Notes: generated by a model not told the origin, from the sequence alone. A DNA stretch of 24,551 nt from AWTP1-13 sp036280295 (GCA_036280295.1 DASURA010000293.1:1-24551); one strand, 5' to 3'; positions 8,404 to 16,687 are shown, numbered from the stretch's first letter. A program made the numbers and translations.

Positions 8404-8988
8404 ATGCGCTTCCCGCATCACGTTCGCATGAGCGTCACCCGGCGCGATGACAAGGAGCTGCGTCTCGGTGCCTTCATTGCCCGCGGCCTTGGCGGGAGCG
8501 AGACCCCGGCCGCAATCCTGGTGCTGGCCCGCTCGGCCCAGAGCCCCGTGGTGCGCTCCGTCTCCGCGCTGGCCGGCGATATCGCCGCAACGCAGTGCGC
8601 CGTACGCATCATTTTGACCAGGGCTGAGCGCAACGGCATCGGCGATGGCTTGGGGGCCCTGCGCGCGGCAGCCCCGTGCGAGGTGCGGCTGGCGCGCAAT
8701 CCGCGCCTGATCGAGGCGCACGAGCAACTCGTCATCGGTGCCCGCATCTGCTGGACGGGCGACACCATGCGCCGCGACCCCGCCACCTGCGACGCCTATG
8801 AGAGCTTCGTCGAGGATTGCGCCGAGATTGGCGCTGCCGCGGCGGCGACGTTCGAGCGGCTGTGGTCGGACTGCGTGCCGGCGGTCGATACCAGGCTGCC
8901 CACCACGGCCGCCTCTGCCACGCCGAAGGCTATAGTGCCGCCAACGTCGATCAGCCGGCACGTAGGCGCCAGGCGTAGGGCGGATTAG
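8404..8988 (+). CDS. Conserved hypothetical protein, soluble, 194 residues
   Basis: The ATG at 8404 has AAGGA 8 nt upstream, which decides the start although the frame is open far upstream. The N-terminal half (LGAFIARGLGGSETPAAILVLARSAQSPVVRSVSALAGDIA) reads as a well-conserved amphipathic core. I recall similar proteins from rhizobial genomes but no assigned function. There is no signal peptide or membrane segment. A WTGDTMRRDP segment near residue 118 and a following acidic helix are the other notable parts. The last codons, giving Arg-Ala-Asp-stop, lie inside the second palindromic repeat cluster, so the repeat defines the C-terminus. The gene is divergent from the MFS gene, with 252 bp between the two starts. 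Confidence 0.75.
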   Translation: MRFPHHVRMSVTRRDDKELRLGAFIARGLGGSETPAAILVLARSAQSPVVRSVSALAGDIAATQCAVRIILTRAERNGIGDGLGALRAAAPCEVRLARNPRLIEAHEQLVIGARICWTGDTMRRDPATCDAYESFVEDCAEIGAAAAATFERLWSDCVPAVDTRLPTTAASATPKAIVPPTSISRHVGARRRAD

Positions 8989-9063
8989 CCGAAGGCGTGA
9001 TCCGCCGTTCTCCCGCTCTTCTTTGCGATAGGGCGGATTACGCGCTGCGCGCTAACCCGCCTT
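8978..9063. repeat. GGCGGATTA palindromic repeat, copy 2 (two units)
   Basis: Unit one starts GGGCGGATTAG at about 8978 and closes with ATCCGCC at 9000-9006. Unit two starts GGGCGGATTACGCGC at 9031 and closes with GCTAACCCGCC at 9061. Unit one contains the stop codon of the hypothetical gene on the + strand. Unit two contains the stop codon of the GTPase on the - strand. The family match with 6457-6530 is direct: shared GGCGGATTA and AATCCGCC arms and the same two-unit arrangement. Confidence 0.85.
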
Positions 9064-10260
9064 ACGGCTCGCCATGCGGAAGGCGTCGCGCAGGGCGTCG
9101 CGGTAGACGGTGGCGAGATCGTCGGCGGCGAGGCCGCGCTTGCGGTGTGCCAGGTAGTACACGGCTGCCTTGCCGATGGCATAGGTGGCGGCGAAGCTGG
9201 CCGCTGCCGCGGTCGCAGCGCCCACCGTCTGGCCGTACACCGGGACCAGCTTGACGAGCTGGCGGACACCGAACGTCGAAGCGGTGCGGATCAGCGTACC
9301 GGTGCCCAGCGCGGCCAGGAACTCGGCGTAGCCGCGCCGATCCCAGTGCACGTTGTAGATTTGCGCGAGCTGGCGCAGCATCGCCGCCTGCAGCACCGGC
9401 ACGGTCACCACGCCGGCAACCGGCAATGCATCGCTGGCACCGGCGGCGGCTGCGTACCCCAGGATATACGGGTTGGCGGCGCGCGCCTCGGCGTCGCCGT
9501 CCGGCCCCGACAGCTCCTTCAGGACCAGCTTCACCGCATCCGGAGCAACGTGGACGATGGCGTCGATCAGCGCCTCGCGGCCGTAGTCGACCGGCTCGAA
9601 TCCGTCGCCAGGCTGGGTCAGGTCGACGGGAACGAAGCGGATCACCCCGCGCCCCGGCAGCCCTTCGAACTGCCCGCGCTGATGCGCGAGCGCCCGCGCC
9701 AGCTCGTCGGGAATGCCGGCATTGTCGGCCGCAATGCCGTCCGTGAAAGGATAGGGCTCAGGATGCGCGGCCCCCTCGGCATAGCCGTCGTGCAGCGTCG
9801 TCTGGGCGACGACCACGGGCCAGTCGGGATGGCGCTGCCGGGCGGCGCGCACGGCATCGAGCACGGCGCCCTGCTCCGCGTCCATGGCCTTGACGACCAC
9901 CAGCAGCAGGTGCGCCCGCTCCTCGCAGTAGGCGATGTCGGCGGCGGGATCGTAGGCGGCCTCGCCGAGCCCGCGCGTGTCGAGGAAGCGGATCACCGGC
10001 GCCGCGGCGGGGAAGTCGAAGACGCGCGCGGTCCTGGTGCAGGCACGAAAGCCGGCGCCGATCTCTGCGTCGCTTGCCCCTGTCAGCGCGTGGATGATGG
10101 AGGTCTTGCCGCTCTGCACCTTGCCGATCAGCCACACCAGTGGCGCCAGCTGGCGCGCCTGCTCGGAGATCGGCCCCGAGGTCTCGGCCGGCTCGGCCTT
10201 GGCCTGATCAGATTTCGTCTGATCCATGCCTGCTTGATCCGTGTCTGCTTTATTGGACAT
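9052..10260 (-). CDS. P-loop GTPase with C-terminal DUF697-type membrane-associated domain
   Basis: The protein has 402 residues from ATG 10260. The P-loop is GKVQSGKT at 46-53, a G2 Thr lies in CTRTARVF near 75, and G3 is DTRG at 94-97. The expected NKxD (G4) position reads AQTTLHDG at 152-159, so base recognition is degenerate or shifted. The C-terminal third (YNVHWDRRGYAEF, then LVKLVPVYGQTVGAATAAAASFAATYAIG) matches the glycine/alanine-rich hydrophobic DUF697 module of YcjF-like proteins. A GTG at 10293 is in frame and has AAGGAG 11 nt upstream, so an 11-residue longer start is quite possible. The gene lies 103 bp downstream of the HD gene on the same strand, with a hairpin repeat between. 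The function is probably membrane- or stress-related, but this is not established. Confidence 0.82.
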   Translation of the reverse strand: MSNKADTDQAGMDQTKSDQAKAEPAETSGPISEQARQLAPLVWLIGKVQSGKTSIIHALTGASDAEIGAGFRACTRTARVFDFPAAAPVIRFLDTRGLGEAAYDPAADIAYCEERAHLLLVVVKAMDAEQGAVLDAVRAARQRHPDWPVVVAQTTLHDGYAEGAAHPEPYPFTDGIAADNAGIPDELARALAHQRGQFEGLPGRGVIRFVPVDLTQPGDGFEPVDYGREALIDAIVHVAPDAVKLVLKELSGPDGDAEARAANPYILGYAAAAGASDALPVAGVVTVPVLQAAMLRQLAQIYNVHWDRRGYAEFLAALGTGTLIRTASTFGVRQLVKLVPVYGQTVGAATAAAASFAATYAIGKAAVYYLAHRKRGLAADDLATVYRDALRDAFRMASRKAG

Positions 10261-10312
10261 GGCGCCGGCAGCTCGTGCAGTTGTGGCAGGCACTCTAGTC
10301 CAGTCTCCTTCG

Positions 10313-10375
10313 GATCGCGAAATCCGTTCCCAAGCTCGCGGCACGCGGCCACGAATTTCACGATCAGGATACGAG
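10313..10375 (-). repeat. Stop-codon-associated hairpin repeat, copy B
   Basis: Read on the - strand, this 63-bp element matches 17638-17699 of the + strand at 54 of 63 aligned positions with one indel. The arms are ATCGTGAAATTCGT and ACGGATTTCGCGAT. They pair over 14 positions as RNA, including two G-U wobbles, around a 22-23 nt loop that contains GCGTGCCGC. The element overlaps the TGA stop codon of the HD gene at 10364-10366. Confidence 0.85.
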
Positions 10376-11008
10376 CTCGGCAAGCTCGCGGGCCACATTG
10401 GCGCGCGCCGCGCGCTCCCATGCGTCGCGCAGCCGTGCGGTCCGATAAATGCTCTGCCGGGCCAGGAACGCCTCCAGCACGCGCCGCCGCCCCTCCCGGT
10501 AGAGCGGATCCGGGACGAAGGCATACTCGCGCCTGATCGCTTGAGCGTAGGCGCGATACGCCGCCGGCGCTGCCGCCAGGATCGACAGGTCCAGATCGAC
10601 CAGAAGCGCCGCGTCCAGGTCATCGGCGGCTTGAGCAGGCTGATCATGGCGCGTGGCCAGAATACACCGCACCACCTTGGTGGTCAGCGGCGGTGAAAAG
10701 CCGAGCCTTGTCAGCAGATCCGCCGCCAGTTGGGAGCTGGCTTCCTCATTGTCCTGCCGGGCGGGATCGTAGACCGCGTCGTGCAGGAGGATCGCGAGGA
10801 TCAGCGCATCACGGTCGCTGCCGCCCGTGATGTGGCGCTCCAGCAACGCCAGCAAGGCGGCAACATGCTCCAAGGTGTGGTAGTGGCGATGCGGCTCCTG
10901 GTATGCCGCAATGATCGAGGTCAAAGCGTCTGCTGCGGCCTGTTTGGCACAACCTTGCCGTGTTGCGACATCGCACCAGCACCGCTGCACCGCCTCGACC
11001 GCGCTCAC
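10364..11008 (-). CDS. HD-superfamily metal-dependent phosphohydrolase, predicted
   Basis: The protein has 214 residues starting at GTG, with GAGGGT 6 nt upstream. The motif RHYHTLEH at 41-48 provides metal-binding His residues. LLHDAVYD at 75-81 is the HD signature plus a following Asp. This layout matches the small predicted HD phosphohydrolases of COG4339, which are all-helical, cytoplasmic and of unknown substrate; nucleotide phosphates are plausible. The last residues are ARELAELVS, and the final codons and the stop lie inside hairpin repeat copy B. It precedes the GTPase on the same strand and may be co-transcribed with it, though the repeat may reduce read-through. Upstream, the divergent TAXI gene starts 284 bp away. 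Confidence 0.82.
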   Translation of the reverse strand: MSAVEAVQRCWCDVATRQGCAKQAAADALTSIIAAYQEPHRHYHTLEHVAALLALLERHITGGSDRDALILAILLHDAVYDPARQDNEEASSQLAADLLTRLGFSPPLTTKVVRCILATRHDQPAQAADDLDAALLVDLDLSILAAAPAAYRAYAQAIRREYAFVPDPLYREGRRRVLEAFLARQSIYRTARLRDAWERAARANVARELAELVS

Positions 11009-11292
11009 CTACACCCTCATGCCGAGTGATTCCGGCGCCATTGTCGCAGCCGGGCAACGCGCCTGGCGACTTTATGGCCGTTGGGAGCCGGCGCGGCAAG
11101 GCCGGCACTCACAACGCCTTGCTCCCTTCGCAGATGACATGGCACAAACGCCCCCTGTGGCTGTCGCGGCGGCGCCGCGAGTGTGTGTTGCCTTTGCCGG
11201 CAGCGCGCACCTGCGGCCGGATTGCGTTGCTCGCGTCCTGCGCGAGAAGAGGGACTTGGCACGCCCGCAAGAGAGCCAGAGGAGAGCCCGGC

Positions 11293-12717
11293 ATGGGGAG
11301 GTTGCCGAGCATGGACACGGACAACGTCAAGTGGCTGACCGCCGCCCTGATGATCGGCCTCGTCGCCTTCGCCTCCTATGGCCTGGTGCGCCAGACGCAG
11401 CGCATTGGCGAGGGCAAGATCGTGATGGCGGCCGGCACGCCAGAGTACGCAGATCTGGCCGAGACCTACCGGCGCGATCTGGAACGCTACGGCGTGCGCT
11501 ACGAGGTGCAGCGGGGCGTCGGCGGCTTCGCCACACTCAAGGCCCTGATCAATGACGGCGCCGACGTCAACGCCGCCTTCATCAAGGGCGGCCTTGTCGG
11601 CAGCCTGCAGGGACGGCTGGCCACCGAGCGGGCCAAGAACGCCCACGAACGGTTCACGACGCTGTGGTCTATTGGACGGCTGTTCTACGAGCCGATCTGG
11701 GTGTTCACGCGCGCGGACCGGACGCTCGCCAGCCTGCGCGACCTTGAAGGCCGCAAGATCCTGCTGGGAACCAAGGAAAGCGGCACCCGGCGCATCGCCA
11801 GCCAGTTGCTCAAGGCCAACGGCGTGGTCAAGACAAATGCTACGCTGATCACAGAAAGCCTGCCCCCCGACGCCGCTCCGCTGCTCAATGGCAGCGCCGA
11901 CGCAGCCATCCTGATCGAGCCGGCGGACTCGCCGGTGATCCAGGCGCTCCTGCGCATCAATGGCATCCGCCTCATGGATTTCGCGGCGGAGGCCGAGGCG
12001 TACGACAATCGCTTTCCGGCCATCGCCAAGGTGGTCCTGCGCAAGGGTGCGGTGGAGTTCGATCCGGTCACGCCGGCGGCCGACACCACCCTGCTGGCGA
12101 CTTCCGTGGCGCTGGTGGTGCGAAGGGACATGCACCCGGCGCTGGTCAGCCTGCTGACGCACGCCGTCGTCAGCAATCCGAAGAGCGGCTTCGATGCCGC
12201 CGGCGACCCGGTCCTGTTCTACCGTGCCGGCGATTTTCCGTCGGCGAGCGATCCCGAGTTCCAGGTCTCCAGGGAGGCGCGCGCCATCTACAAGACGAGC
12301 GAGCTGCCCGTGTTCCTGCGCACGCTGGCGCCGGTCAGCGCCCGCCTGGGCCTGCCGTTCTCGTTTACGGCCTTTGTCAGCACCTATGCCGGGCAGGCTA
12401 TCCTGGTCCTGATCCCTATTGTCGCCCTGGTGATCCCGTTCAGCCGGACGCTGCCCGCGCTCTACGTATGGATGATCCGCCGGCGGCTCCTGTACTGGTA
12501 CAACCAGCTGAAGGCACTGGAGAAGAATCTTGACGGCCACGGGGCCAGGCTCGACGCGGCAGCGCGCCAGGTGGAGCTGGAACGCATCGATGAAGCGGTG
12601 CGGGGCATCAAGGTGCCGCTGCATTTCTCCGGCGAGCTTTATGACTTGCGCCTGCACATAGATCTCGTGCGTCAGCGGCTGGCGATGGAGCCTGGCGTGA
12701 AGTTGGCAGCGGAATAG
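11293..12717 (+). CDS. TAXI-family solute-binding protein with two membrane segments, orphan
   Basis: The protein has 474 residues. ATG 11293 has GAGGAG 8 nt upstream. ATG 11311 (GGGGAGG, 9 nt upstream) is equally good and shortens it by six residues. A hydrophobic anchor at about 14-32 precedes a periplasmic binding fold of the TRAP-TAXI type: IVMAAGTPEYADLAETYRRDL, YEVQRGVGGFATLKALINDGADVN, then LEGRKILLGTKESGTRRIAS. A second membrane segment at about 366-385 is followed by a basic stretch and an 80-residue tail likely to be cytoplasmic. Normal TAXI proteins are soluble and work with a TRAP permease. No permease gene lies here, so this anchored form may act as a sensor or scaffold; that is inference. 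The frame is open further upstream, but those codons look non-genic. Confidence 0.82.
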   Translation: MGRLPSMDTDNVKWLTAALMIGLVAFASYGLVRQTQRIGEGKIVMAAGTPEYADLAETYRRDLERYGVRYEVQRGVGGFATLKALINDGADVNAAFIKGGLVGSLQGRLATERAKNAHERFTTLWSIGRLFYEPIWVFTRADRTLASLRDLEGRKILLGTKESGTRRIASQLLKANGVVKTNATLITESLPPDAAPLLNGSADAAILIEPADSPVIQALLRINGIRLMDFAAEAEAYDNRFPAIAKVVLRKGAVEFDPVTPAADTTLLATSVALVVRRDMHPALVSLLTHAVVSNPKSGFDAAGDPVLFYRAGDFPSASDPEFQVSREARAIYKTSELPVFLRTLAPVSARLGLPFSFTAFVSTYAGQAILVLIPIVALVIPFSRTLPALYVWMIRRRLLYWYNQLKALEKNLDGHGARLDAAARQVELERIDEAVRGIKVPLHFSGELYDLRLHIDLVRQRLAMEPGVKLAAE

Positions 12718-12767
12718 GACCAGACGACCGTGACGGCGTATGGATTCAACAATTGTATCTTGGCGGC

Positions 12768-13187
12768 ATGGACATGAGGCATTCTGAGCTTGACCCCCGT
12801 GAGGTGCTGGAGAAGTACGTAGCGGTCCTGCGTGAGCCCGCCAGCTCGGTGGTGCGCAATGAATCCGAGCTCGCGCATCCCAAGGAGGCCATCCGTATCG
12901 TCCTGCAGCACTGCATCCGGACGGCCACCAACGAGGAGGCACGCGAGTTCCTGCACAACGCCTACGCCTCGCTCAGCAACTTCCAGCAGATCAGCGACGC
13001 TGAGCAGGAGGCGCTCGGCGTCCTCCTTGGCATGGGACCGCTTGCGAGCGAGGGCAGCAAGCTGTTCAGCAAGCAGGCGCGCCAGATCACGCATGTGGCC
13101 GCGCCGCTGCAGTCCATCCTCGACCGTGTCACGGCCGAGCACGCCGTGCTCACGCAGGAGCTGAGGTCACTGGCCGGGCCAGAGTAG
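12768..13187 (+). CDS. Small helical hypothetical protein
   Basis: The protein has 139 residues from the ATG at 12768 (the frame also reads from a TTG at 12753). It is soluble and predicted mostly helical, with segments such as REVLEKYVAVLRE, EAREFLHNAYASLSNFQQISDAEQEALGV and a C-terminal VTAEHAVLTQELRSL. It has no cysteine cluster, signal or membrane segment, and I recognise no family. It follows the TAXI gene by 50 bp in the same direction, so the two may be co-transcribed. Its stop is only 10 bp from the convergent rppH stop. Confidence 0.6.
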   Translation: MDMRHSELDPREVLEKYVAVLREPASSVVRNESELAHPKEAIRIVLQHCIRTATNEEAREFLHNAYASLSNFQQISDAEQEALGVLLGMGPLASEGSKLFSKQARQITHVAAPLQSILDRVTAEHAVLTQELRSLAGPE

Positions 13188-13197
13188 GGGCGCGCAA

Positions 13198-13698
13198 TCA
13201 CTCCGCCGGCGTCGCGAGCACGGTGAACTCGCGGATCACCTGCGCGTAGACATCGCGCTTGAACGGGACGACCAGGCTCGGCAGCTCGTTGATGCCGGCC
13301 CAGCGCCAGGTGTCGAACTCCGGCTTATGGCCGGGCTGCGCCAACTGCACCTCCGTGTCGTCGCCCAGGAAGCGGGCGGCAAACCATTTCTGTCGCTGGC
13401 CGCGGTAGCGGCGGCTCAGATGGCCGGCCAGATCCATTGGGAAGTCATAGGTGTACCACTTGGCGCTCTCGCCGAGGAGGCGCACCGAGTGGATGCCGGT
13501 TTCCTCCTGCAGCTCGCGCAACGCGGCCATGGCGGGGTCCTCGCTGGCATCGATGCCGCCCTGCGGCATCTGCCACCAGGTGCCGCGTCCCTCCAGGTCA
13601 GCCGGCGCGTCGGTGCGGCGACCGATCCACACCTGGCCCACGCGGTTCAGAACCATGATGCCCACGTTCGGGCGGTAGCCGGACGGTACCGTGGTCAT
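13198..13698 (-). CDS. rppH: RNA pyrophosphohydrolase RppH
   Basis: The protein has 166 residues. The Nudix box spans 47-69 (GGIDASEDPAMAALRELQ, then EETGI) and has the required G, E, REL and EE residues. Family markers around it include GYRPNVGIMV at the start, WWQMPQGG before the box, and PEFDTWRW toward the C-terminus. RppH removes pyrophosphate from 5'-triphosphate RNA and thereby licenses RNase E decay; it is cytoplasmic. An ATG at 13737 would add 13 residues, but it begins 2 nt after a strong hairpin and has no ribosome site. The start at 13698 gives the usual family length. The gene lies downstream of envC-ctpA, a common alphaproteobacterial order. Confidence 0.9.
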   Translation of the reverse strand: MTTVPSGYRPNVGIMVLNRVGQVWIGRRTDAPADLEGRGTWWQMPQGGIDASEDPAMAALRELQEETGIHSVRLLGESAKWYTYDFPMDLAGHLSRRYRGQRQKWFAARFLGDDTEVQLAQPGHKPEFDTWRWAGINELPSLVVPFKRDVYAQVIREFTVLATPAE

Positions 13699-13739
13699 GT
13701 CGTCAGACTTTGCAGTTGGTGGCGCCTGGAGCGGCATAG

Positions 13740-13779
13740 CAAGAGGCCTGGGCCATCTTTTGACGGTCCAGGCCTCTTG
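13740..13779 (-). terminator. Strong hairpin between ctpA and rppH
   Basis: CAAGAGGCCTGG at 13740-13751 and CCAGGCCTCTTG at 13768-13779 are exact 12-bp complements with a 16-nt loop. On the - strand the hairpin follows the ctpA stop by 27 nt and ends 2 nt before the upstream ATG of rppH. No T-run follows, so it may be a weak terminator or RNA-processing hairpin that sets the ratio of ctpA to rppH. Confidence 0.6.
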
Positions 13780-13806
13780 TACACAGATGGGGATGGCATC
13801 CCGCCC

Positions 13807-15237
13807 TTATTTCGGCTGCGCGCCGTCCTTCGGTGCCGGCGTGGTGGGCGCCGCAGGAGCGGCGGGTGCCGGTGTTGCCGCAGCCGGTGCGGCCGAGGAC
13901 GGCGCGGTCGGCGTGGCCGCCGAAGCCGCGGGCGGCGGCAGCGGCTCTCCGCGCAACAGCTTCAGCGCGTACTGCAGCTGCGTATCCTTGTCGGCCTCGC
14001 GCGGCACGTAGCTCGACGAGCCGGTGCTCTCCTTCACGTCCTTGCCGTCATTCTTCAGATGGCGCGGCAGAGTGGCCTCGCTTGGCGCCCGCTGCGGCGC
14101 CTTGCTCTGCAGCTCGGGCGGCAGCACCTGCTCGACCAGGACATCAGGCTCGATGCCCTTGGCCTGGATCGACCGGTTCGACGGCGTGTAGTAGCGCGCC
14201 GTGGTCAGGCGGATCGCGCCATTGCCACCCAGCGGGATGATGGTCTGCACCGAGCCCTTGCCGAACGAGCGCGTGCCGATCACCGTGGCGCGCTTGTGGT
14301 CCTGCAGCGCGCCGGCCACAATCTCGGACGCCGAGGCCGAGCCGCCGTTGATGAGCACCACGATCGGCTTGCCATCGGCGATGTCGCCGGCTCGCGCATT
14401 GGCGCGTTGCGTCTCCTCGGCCAGACGCCCCTTGGTGAGGACGATGGCGCCCTTGTCGAGGAACGCGTCGGAGACGTTGATCGCCTGGTCCAGCAGGCCG
14501 CCGGGGTTATTGCGCAAATCGACGATGAAGGCGCGCGGGGCACGGCCCAGCGACTTCTTCAGGGCATCGACCTGCCGCACCAGATTGGCGTGCGTCTGCT
14601 CGTTGAAGGTGGAAATCTTGACGTAGATGACATCGCCTTCAAGCCGCGACTTGACCGGATTGATGCGGATCACATCGCGCACGATCTTCACGTCGAACGG
14701 CTCGTCCTTGCCTTTACGGACGACCGTCAGGTTGATCGCGGTGCCGACCGGCCCACGCATCTTCTCGACCGCCTGCTCCAGCGTCAGGCCGACGATCTGC
14801 TCGCCGTCGAGGTGAGTAATGAGATCGTTGGCCATCAGCCCGGCCCTGGCCGCCGGCGTATCGTCGATCGGCGACACCACTTTAACCACGCCGGCGCCGG
14901 CCTCCATGGTAACCTCGATGCCAAGGCCGCCGAACTCGCCCTTGGTCTGAATCTGCATGTCCTTGAAGGACTTGGGATTGAGATAGGCAGAGTGCGGGTC
15001 GAGTGCCGAAAGCATACCGTTGATGGCCGAGTCGATCAGCATCGTATCGTCCGGCTTCTCGACGTAGTCGGAGCGGACACGCTCCAGCACGTCGCCGAAC
15101 AGATCAAGCTGGCGATAGATCTCGGAATTACCCGGCGTTGCCGAGTAGGTGCGAGTCACGTTGAACACCGTGGTGGCGCCCGCCAAGCCCGCGAGGCCCA
15201 TGAAAACCCAAAACGCGAGATCGGACTTACGCGTCAT
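13807..15237 (-). CDS. ctpA: Carboxy-terminal processing protease, S41 family
   Basis: The protein has 476 residues. A hydrophobic stretch at about 7-24 is a signal anchor. A dimer/cap region containing SAINGMLSALDPHSAYL follows, then a PDZ domain beginning at GEFGGLGIEV. The S41 catalytic core comes next. The Ser is in NGGSASASE and the Lys in SFGKGSVQ, and the two lie 25 residues apart, as in the family. The last ~80 residues are a Pro/Ala-rich tail. CtpA trims C-termini of periplasmic proteins, including peptidoglycan enzymes. The start ATG overlaps the envC stop as ATGA, with GAAAGG 7 nt upstream, so translation is likely coupled. An upstream in-frame ATG at 15267 lies inside envC and is disfavoured. 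Confidence 0.93.
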   Translation of the reverse strand: MTRKSDLAFWVFMGLAGLAGATTVFNVTRTYSATPGNSEIYRQLDLFGDVLERVRSDYVEKPDDTMLIDSAINGMLSALDPHSAYLNPKSFKDMQIQTKGEFGGLGIEVTMEAGAGVVKVVSPIDDTPAARAGLMANDLITHLDGEQIVGLTLEQAVEKMRGPVGTAINLTVVRKGKDEPFDVKIVRDVIRINPVKSRLEGDVIYVKISTFNEQTHANLVRQVDALKKSLGRAPRAFIVDLRNNPGGLLDQAINVSDAFLDKGAIVLTKGRLAEETQRANARAGDIADGKPIVVLINGGSASASEIVAGALQDHKRATVIGTRSFGKGSVQTIIPLGGNGAIRLTTARYYTPSNRSIQAKGIEPDVLVEQVLPPELQSKAPQRAPSEATLPRHLKNDGKDVKESTGSSSYVPREADKDTQLQYALKLLRGEPLPPPAASAATPTAPSSAAPAAATPAPAAPAAPTTPAPKDGAQPK

Positions 15238-16484
15238 CCTTGCACCTTTCGAGAGGCATCCGACCACCAGGGGTCGGGATCAATGGGCCGCTGGTCTTTA
15301 CGGAACTCAACGGTGAGGACCGGACCACCATCCTGCCCCGCCGGGGACTTCACGGCCATCGTGCCCACCGGCTCGCCCATGAGCACGGATTGGCCAACTT
15401 GTACTTCAATCTGCGATAAGCCAGCTAGCAGAACATGATACCCGCCGCCAGGGCTGATGATCAAGAGCTGCCCATAAGTGCGGAACTCGCCTGCGTACAC
15501 GATGAGCCCGTCACACGGGGCGACCACCTGGCCGCCGTGGCGGGTCTGGATGCCAATCCCCTTGGACAGGGTCCCATATGTGGTTTTTTGGCCAAATGAC
15601 AAGTACCGACGTCCTTGCGCCGGCAATTGCAGTGTTCCCTTGACCTGATCGAATGAGCGCGGGGACTTGATGCGGCCGCTTTGCGGCGGCAGGGCCGCTA
15701 CCTGAGTGCCGCTCGGCTTCAACTCGACCACCGGACCGCCGCCCTTGCCCTTTTCCAGCCGTTGCAGAAGGTCGCTCATCTCCTCGACGCTCCTGGCTAT
15801 TCTTGCGACTTCTTGGCGCACCGTGTCCAGCTCCGCCTGATGCTGGGCGCTGGCGCGGCGCTTCTCGTCCTGGAGCGCGGCGAGCCGGATGCGCGCCTCG
15901 TCGTGCCGCCCCTTCTCGGCGGCCAGCTTCTCACGCTCGGCGCGACCGCTCTTGATCACGGTCGAGAGATCAGCGAGCTGCTTGGCGAGTCCGACGGCCT
16001 GCGTTCGCAGCTCGGGAAAAGCCGCCGACAACAGCATGGCGCTGCGCACCATGGCCAGCGCATCCTCGCGGCGCGTGATCATGACCGGCGGCGGGTTGCG
16101 GCCCATCCTCTGCAGCACGGCAAGCAAAGCCGAGATGGTGCTGTGGCGCTGCTCCAGCTGGCCGCGGAGCTGCTTCTCCTGACCGTTGAGAGCATCCAGA
16201 CGCGACTCGATCACGCTCAGCTCGGCCTCGCTGTGCTGGATGCGTTTGCCAGTCTCGACCAGCCGGCCATTGATTCGGTCGCGCTCGGCCTGCAGCTTGT
16301 CGAGGTCGGCCTGGAGCTCCTTGGAGCGGCGCTGCGTGGCGTTCAGCCGGCTCTTGTCCAGCTCCAGGCGCTTGCGCGCCTCCGCCGCCGACGGGGTGCC
16401 TTGCGCCAGAGCCATCAGCGGCGCTGCGGCGAGGGCTGTCACCGCGAGCACAACACGCACGGTACCGGTTACCAGATGGGTCAC
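15234..16484 (-). CDS. envC: Murein hydrolase activator EnvC-like, degenerate LytM domain
   Basis: The protein has 416 residues from a GTG start. A signal peptide (1 to about 28, ending LMALA) precedes long coiled coils over about 32-245. A C-terminal M23/LytM fold covers about 290-410: YGTLSKGIGIQT, then APCDGLIVYAGEFRTYGQLLIIS. The zinc ligands are incomplete. The usual HxxxD is absent, and the expected NHGGGYH strand reads SPGGGYH. This fits EnvC-type proteins, which do not cleave murein themselves but activate amidases at the division site; I infer the same role here. Coupling to the S41 protease downstream is standard in alphaproteobacteria. The ribosome site is weak (GCGAGAAC). Confidence 0.88.
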   Translation of the reverse strand: MTHLVTGTVRVVLAVTALAAAPLMALAQGTPSAAEARKRLELDKSRLNATQRRSKELQADLDKLQAERDRINGRLVETGKRIQHSEAELSVIESRLDALNGQEKQLRGQLEQRHSTISALLAVLQRMGRNPPPVMITRREDALAMVRSAMLLSAAFPELRTQAVGLAKQLADLSTVIKSGRAEREKLAAEKGRHDEARIRLAALQDEKRRASAQHQAELDTVRQEVARIARSVEEMSDLLQRLEKGKGGGPVVELKPSGTQVAALPPQSGRIKSPRSFDQVKGTLQLPAQGRRYLSFGQKTTYGTLSKGIGIQTRHGGQVVAPCDGLIVYAGEFRTYGQLLIISPGGGYHVLLAGLSQIEVQVGQSVLMGEPVGTMAVKSPAGQDGGPVLTVEFRKDQRPIDPDPWWSDASRKVQG

Positions 16485-16687
16485 GTTCTCGCTTGATCCC
16501 CCCTACGACAGACAAAAACCGGTGCGTGCCGGCGCTGATGCTGACGCGCGCTGCACCCTGGCACCCCCAGATGCGCCAAATTCGTTATTAGACGATTGCG
16601 GCAAATGTGGCATGGACTATCTGCGCTGGCCAATCCTTTAGCCGACCCTGTGAATGAACCCACCACCTCGACAACAAGACAATCGCA

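Noticed and set aside
10960..11292. Upstream extension of the TAXI gene and an overlapping + strand frame
   Set aside because: The extension is Arg/Ser/Pro-rich and non-family-like. Two good ribosome sites support starts at 11293 or 11311.
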